Assembly (NCBI RefSeq): GCF_030704535.1 | Contig: NC_081822.1 | Location: 34,765,501 to 34,829,500, forward strand | Direction of reading: 5' to 3' | Length of the DNA: 64,000 nucleotides | Source: Vitis vinifera | Taxonomy: Eukaryota; Streptophyta; Magnoliopsida; Vitales; Vitaceae | Shown: piece after piece, positions 60,470 to 64,000 of the stretch | Layout: the number at the start of each line of letters is the position of its first letter | Position numbering within the stretch: the stretch's first letter is position 1 | Position numbers and translations under genes: made by a program | Notes under the pieces: model-generated | Told to the model about the DNA's origin: nothing | Databases searched by the model: none | The model's input: the letters and a program-made list of their open reading frames with translations, nothing else

Positions 60470-61135
60470 ATTCTCAAACTATGGACTCAACTGTTCTCAA
60501 GTTTATTGATAAGGAACTTGACAATAGTTAAGTTTAGGTTTTGTCTGAAGACTATAGACTTAACTACCTTCAAGTTTGTACATAAAACAACTTGACAATG
60601 GTTAAAGATTGTGGACTTAACTACTTTCAAGTTTATACATAAAACAACTTTACAATAGTTAAGTTCAGGTTTTGTTTAAAGACCGTGAACTCAACTACCT
60701 TCAAGTTTGTACATAAAACAACTTGATAATAGTTAAGTTCAGGTTTTGTCTGAAGACTGTGAACTTAACTACTTTCAAGTGTGTTCATAAAACAACTTAA
60801 CAATAGTTAAGTTCAAGTTTTGTCTGAAGACTGTGGACTTAACTACCTTCAAGTTTGTTCATAAAATAACTTGACAATAGTTAAGTTCAAGTTAAAATGG
60901 CAACTGTAGACACAACTTCCTATGAGTCTATAGAAGATCAACTTGATACCTGTTAAGTCCAGATTAAATATGTTATTTTGGAATAGATTTCGACTTAATA
61001 TCTGTCAAGTTTGTTCACAGTTAACTTGATAGTAGTTAAGTTCAAGTGTTCTATTAAGACTGTGGACTTAACTACCTTCAAGTTTGTACACATAACAACT
61101 TGACAACATTCAAGTTTAGTTTAAAAGGCCAATTG
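60470..61135 (+). repeat. Subterminal tandem repeats, MULE right arm
   Basis: About ten diverged copies of AACTTGACAATAGTTAAGTT, spaced at roughly 60-80 bp, are interleaved with GGACTTAACTACCTTCAAGT. Two further isolated copies (GAACTTGATAGTAGTTAAGT) lie at about 61786 and 61944. The same motif is in the left arm, so these may be transposase binding sites. Confidence 0.75.
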
Positions 61136-61319
61136 TATACATAACTATCGAACAACATTCATCAAAATATCCGAGTAGATATATCAACCTGTCCAACTAC
61201 ATTTATCAAAATGTCTAACTACATATATGAAGCTATCCAATTACATATAACAAACCATCCACTACTACATTATCAAAATGTGAAATATCAACATGAATTC
61301 ATTACATAGGCAAGTATTT

Positions 61320-62290
61320 CATATAAAATAACTCTGTTGCAATCTTTTCCCGAAACCAGTCCATTCGAGCACTTGTTAATGACTTCAATGGATGGTTGTG
61401 CATTAAGTATTCAACATATTTGATAACAAACATGCCACAATCACCACTACATGGTACACAAATAATCAATGTTAGGGATATTATTAGGGATTAAGTGTAT
61501 AAGTTATGAAAGTAAATTTAAGATCACTTACTCATTTTCCTGTTGAGGAATATCTTACAGTCGTTCAATTTCCCATTCCTGGTAGTTAACTTTTGTGTCA
61601 CCATGAAACCCATAATATGCTATTGCATTCAATATATGCGGCAACAATTTGGCTAATGGTTTAATGGCAACTTGCAATTTTGCATTATTATTGATGCCCA
61701 TCAATAAGTCATATACATATATAATCCTTCAATGAAGGTGGACAACTCCTAATACCCATTTTGAAATTGCAACCTGTTGACAATGAACTTGATAGTAGTT
61801 AAGTTCAATTTTTTCTTAACATACATATTTAAATCAAAATTCTAAATATTTGGATAAAATAATTTCATAAAAATTATATTCAAATACATTATAAATTCAT
61901 AACAAATAACTTCATTACACAAAATTTCAAAACCTTTTGATGGTAAACTTGATAGTAGTTAAGTTTAGTTTTTTCTAATCATTCAAATATTGCTTTAAAC
62001 CTTGGACTATAACCTCACTGAGAAAATTTTCAACAATTACATTATCAATTCATGAAAAATAAATTCATAAAAAAAAGGATAATCGATTAAAAATGATAAA
62101 ATTAAAAATCAAATTTTCAAGTAGAAAATTAATGCTTACTGAATCAATTGATTTCTTCTCATTTTTTGATGACGATGACGAGGTTTCAAAACCTGACTTT
62201 CTTTCACTTCTCTTTTTTCCCAAAATTTTATACCTTTTCTGTTTTGTATTTTTCATCACCGAATTTTTTTCTTCCTCCATTTTCATGAAC
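61320..62290 (-). pseudogene. Ulp1-like (peptidase C48) gene relic carried by the MULE
   Basis: Minus-strand reading. A basic N-terminal exon (about 62286-62145: MKMEEEKNSVMKNTKQKRYK, Ser/Lys-rich) has donor GTAAGC. Then comes a catalytic-like block KWVLGVVHLH, stop, RIIYVYDLLMGINNN, LAKLLPHILNAIAYYGFHGD at 61770-61570. After an intron with acceptor CCATGTAG (about 61450) follows SGDCGMFVIKYVEYLMHNHP, WFREKIATELF. The SGDCG cysteine (61437-61439) and the Asp of VYD are kept. The HW histidine of the Ulp1 family is replaced by Lys (61759-61761), and a TGA (61729-61731) interrupts the block. Ulp1-type proteases cleave SUMO conjugates. Carriage by MULEs is known from Kaonashi-like elements. This copy is inactive. 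Confidence 0.75.
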
Positions 62291-62604
62291 TGAATCAACA
62301 CACAATATTAGAAAGATGAAAAATAGGGTTTGATTGAAAAAAAAAAAATGAACCAAAATAAGACACTTATGGTTTTTTCTCATTTCATGGATGAAGATTC
62401 ATATGTACAGTTCGAAAAACTAAAATCAAATAATGAAATAGTGAAACTTATTTTTTGTTTTTACTTTGTGTTGTGTTGCATTTTTGTTCTCTTGCAATAA
62501 ACGGAAAAATCCTTCGTGATTTGTTTCTCGCAGGTTAACAGATGGAACAAATGGGTTTGCAGGGTAAGAAAGAGACACAACACAAAGGAAAATTGGAGTT
62601 GGAG

Positions 62605-62732
62605 GGAAAATGGGCTGAAAAGATAGCTGAGGGGGTATTTTTGTCCGAATTGGGTCATTTTTGAGACTTAAATAAGTGAGGGGTTAGTTCTGCAATATTG
62701 AGGGATATTTGTCCCTTTTAATCGGTTATCCC
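62605..62732 (-). repeat. Right terminal inverted repeat of the MULE
   Basis: Reversed, it runs GGGATAACCGATTAAAAGGG to CCCTCAGCTATC, matching the left end in order, with small gaps. Confidence 0.85.
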
Positions 62733-62741
62733 TAATATTTA

Positions 62742-63085
62742 TGGGTATCAGTAGAAACTGACTGAAGGCGTGCTTTCAGAGCCCATAGTGTCTTCTGGAA
62801 GATCTGCCACCTCATAATTTTTCTCTTTTATATGGGTCTTTAAATATAGGGGTTTTCTGGCCAATCAAAAAATGACTACTCAAAAGGGGCCATCTATCCA
62901 TATAGCTTCATTTCTTTCATTTACTTTTACATAATCCTTTGTTTTTTTTATTTATTGTTATATTGATTTTATCCATGTATACGCGTCCTTCATTTATTAA
63001 TATTTTTATTCGATAATTTAGACCAAAACTTTATATTAAGGGTTTGGTAAGATACCAAAGAGATAGTAAAGAATTTACCTTTAAC
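62742..63085. other. Former upstream flank of the ZRK promoter, displaced by the MULE
   Basis: The sequence after the right target duplication (TGGGTATCAGTAGAAACTG) is, by the insertion logic, continuous with 56558 in the ancestral state. It likely contains distal promoter of the ZRK gene. No coding sequence seen. Confidence 0.5.
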
Positions 63086-63088
63086 TAC

Positions 63089-63665
63089 ATGAAAGTTTGA
63101 TAAATTAACTTAATAATTTAAAATAATTTAATAACTTAATTTAAATTATTAAATAAATTAAATATATTTAATAAAATAACTTAGATAATATTTGTTTTTT
63201 TTATCTAAATAGAAAAAATCAAAATATTTGATTTTTTCTATTCGATTAAAAGTAACATGTTGACATCATCCAACATAATTAAGTTAAACTTATTAATAAC
63301 AAGTTCATTTTAATTATATTGAATGATATCAACATGTTATTTTTAACTTAATAAAAAAAATCAAAATTTTAGATTTTTCTATTCAGCCAAAAAACAAACA
63401 TCATCTTAATATAATGATTTAAATAAAAAACAATTTTAAATAATAAGTAAAACTAATTAATTTATTTTTAAGTCTATATATTTATTTTATCTTTTTATTC
63501 TCATTTATCATAATTATTTACAAGTAATTTAAAATAAATTTAAATTATTTTTATCAAATAATCTTAATATTTAAAAATGAAAAATAAATAATATATTTTA
63601 AATTAATAATTTAATTTAAAATTAATTTAATTTATTAAATAATAAATATTAAATTTTATCGCTCA
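63089..63665. mobile_element. MITE family A, copy 4, split by a second MITE
   Basis: The left half starts near GAAAGTTTGATAAATTAACT and the right half ends near TATTAAATTTTATCGCTC. The interior words match copies 1-3. A 222-bp element sits inside. Confidence 0.6.
63184..63405. mobile_element. 222-bp PIF/Harbinger-like MITE nested in MITE A
   Basis: The left end GATAATATTTGTTTTTTTTA pairs with the reversed right end GATGATGTTTGTTTTTTGGC. The inverted match runs about 80 bp inward, to TAACATGTTGA on both sides. Flanking TTA at 63181-63183 and 63406-63408 is a 3-bp target duplication. Confidence 0.88.
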
Positions 63666-63677
63666 TAAAAATATCTA

Positions 63678-64000
63678 TGGGATGTACGTGGAAACGAAAT
63701 TTCCTGAGAAATATCGGTGGTCAAAGCAAAAACATAAGCGAAATTTCCGAGCCGCGTTGATCAAGTCAAAGCTCAAATATCTGTGTCGATGCATGTGGAA
63801 ACGAAATTTCCTGAGAAATATCGGTGGTCAAAGCTAAAAAATAAGCGAAATTTCCCAGCCGCGTTGATCAAGTCAAAGTTAAAAAATGAGTTGTTTTCCA
63901 TGCTAGCGGTGCATGCGGAAACGAAATTTCCAAGCCATGTTGACCAAGTCAAAGCTCAAAAATGAGCTGCTTTCCATGCTGCCCGGGGGAGTTTAACCCC
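63678..64000. repeat. GC-richer tandem repeat running off the right edge
   Basis: Units start at about 63682, 63790 and 63908 (periods near 108 and 118 bp). Each has GTGGAAACGAAATTTCC or GCGGAAACGAAATTTCC, then GTTGATCAAGTCAAAG or a close variant. The second and third units end with TTTTCCATGCT-type or TTTCCATGCT words. The 60-codon frame at 63783 is a by-product. It could be a satellite or the internal repeats of an LTR. Confidence 0.75.

Larger units (their letters stand above)
56567..62732 (+). mobile_element. Complete Mutator-like element (MULE), 6166 bp
   Basis: The perfect 9-bp duplication TAATATTTA stands at 56558-56566 and 62733-62741. The left end begins GGGAAAACTGATCAAAAGGG; the reversed right end begins GGGATAACCGATTAAAAGGG. 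The inverted match continues for more than 100 bp on each side (shared CCCTCAATATTG, AACTAACCCC, AAAATGACCC, GGACAAAAATACCCC). It carries a MuDR-type transposase (plus strand) and a Ulp1-like protease relic (minus strand). The exact duplication means the element has not moved or been cut since insertion. The two TIRs differ at roughly a fifth of positions by eye, which is usual for MULEs. Confidence 0.93.

Overview
The window looks like nuclear DNA from a dicot, most likely grapevine (Vitis). It is very AT-rich, has short exons with GT-AG introns, and is crowded with transposon debris: MITEs, a SINE, solo and partial LTRs, Copia fragments and a Mutator-like element. The species is my inference from the style of the TIR-NB-LRR, DUF1442 and ZRK-type kinase sequences. 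No alignment was run. Few genes are intact. I count one plastid-type VTT/DedA membrane protein gene (seven exons, 333 aa), three two-exon DUF1442 genes (216, 214 and 210 aa), and one receptor-like cytoplasmic pseudokinase of the ZED1-related (ZRK) type.

Layout. Positions 1-5900 hold two tandem, broken 3' halves of a TIR-NB-LRR resistance gene. Copy A enters from the left edge and has a duplicated exon. Copy B is interrupted by a 763-bp MITE. Positions 5900-12100 are repeats, including a solo LTR, a MITE and a SINE inserted into one block that recurs at 21-22.6 kb. DUF1442 gene 1 (minus strand) is at 12.1-13.0 kb. Positions 13-22.9 kb are mostly repeats, microsatellites and an LTR-like CCGGA-rich segment. 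The VTT gene spans 23.0-29.2 kb. A GC-rich hAT-type MITE and a SINE fragment follow at 30 kb. DUF1442 genes 2 and 3 (plus strand) are at 34.0 and 39.8 kb, with an orphan copy of their promoter at 41.8 kb. Positions 42-48.7 kb are AT-rich with a decayed Copia piece. A ZRK 3' fragment at 48.7 kb is joined to a truncated Copia element that runs to 51.2 kb. Several MITEs lie between 53.5 and 54.6 kb.

The richest region is 54.6-62.7 kb. The ZRK pseudokinase gene (minus strand) has a MITE at its 3' end that supplies its stop codon and last eleven residues. Upstream of its TATA box a complete 6.17-kb Mutator-like element (MULE) is inserted, with a perfect 9-bp target duplication. The MULE carries a MuDR-type transposase frame broken only by two in-frame stops. 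On its other strand it carries a decayed Ulp1-type (C48) cysteine protease gene, as known for Kaonashi-like MULEs. Both arms carry repeats of an imperfect palindrome. The window ends in a MITE nested within another MITE and the start of a GC-richer tandem repeat.

How the parts relate: the two resistance-associated families here (TIR-NB-LRR and ZRK) are tandemly duplicated and mostly dead. The DUF1442 genes form a dispersed local cluster that shares one promoter module. Several insertions can be proven inside the window because a paralogous copy preserves the empty site.
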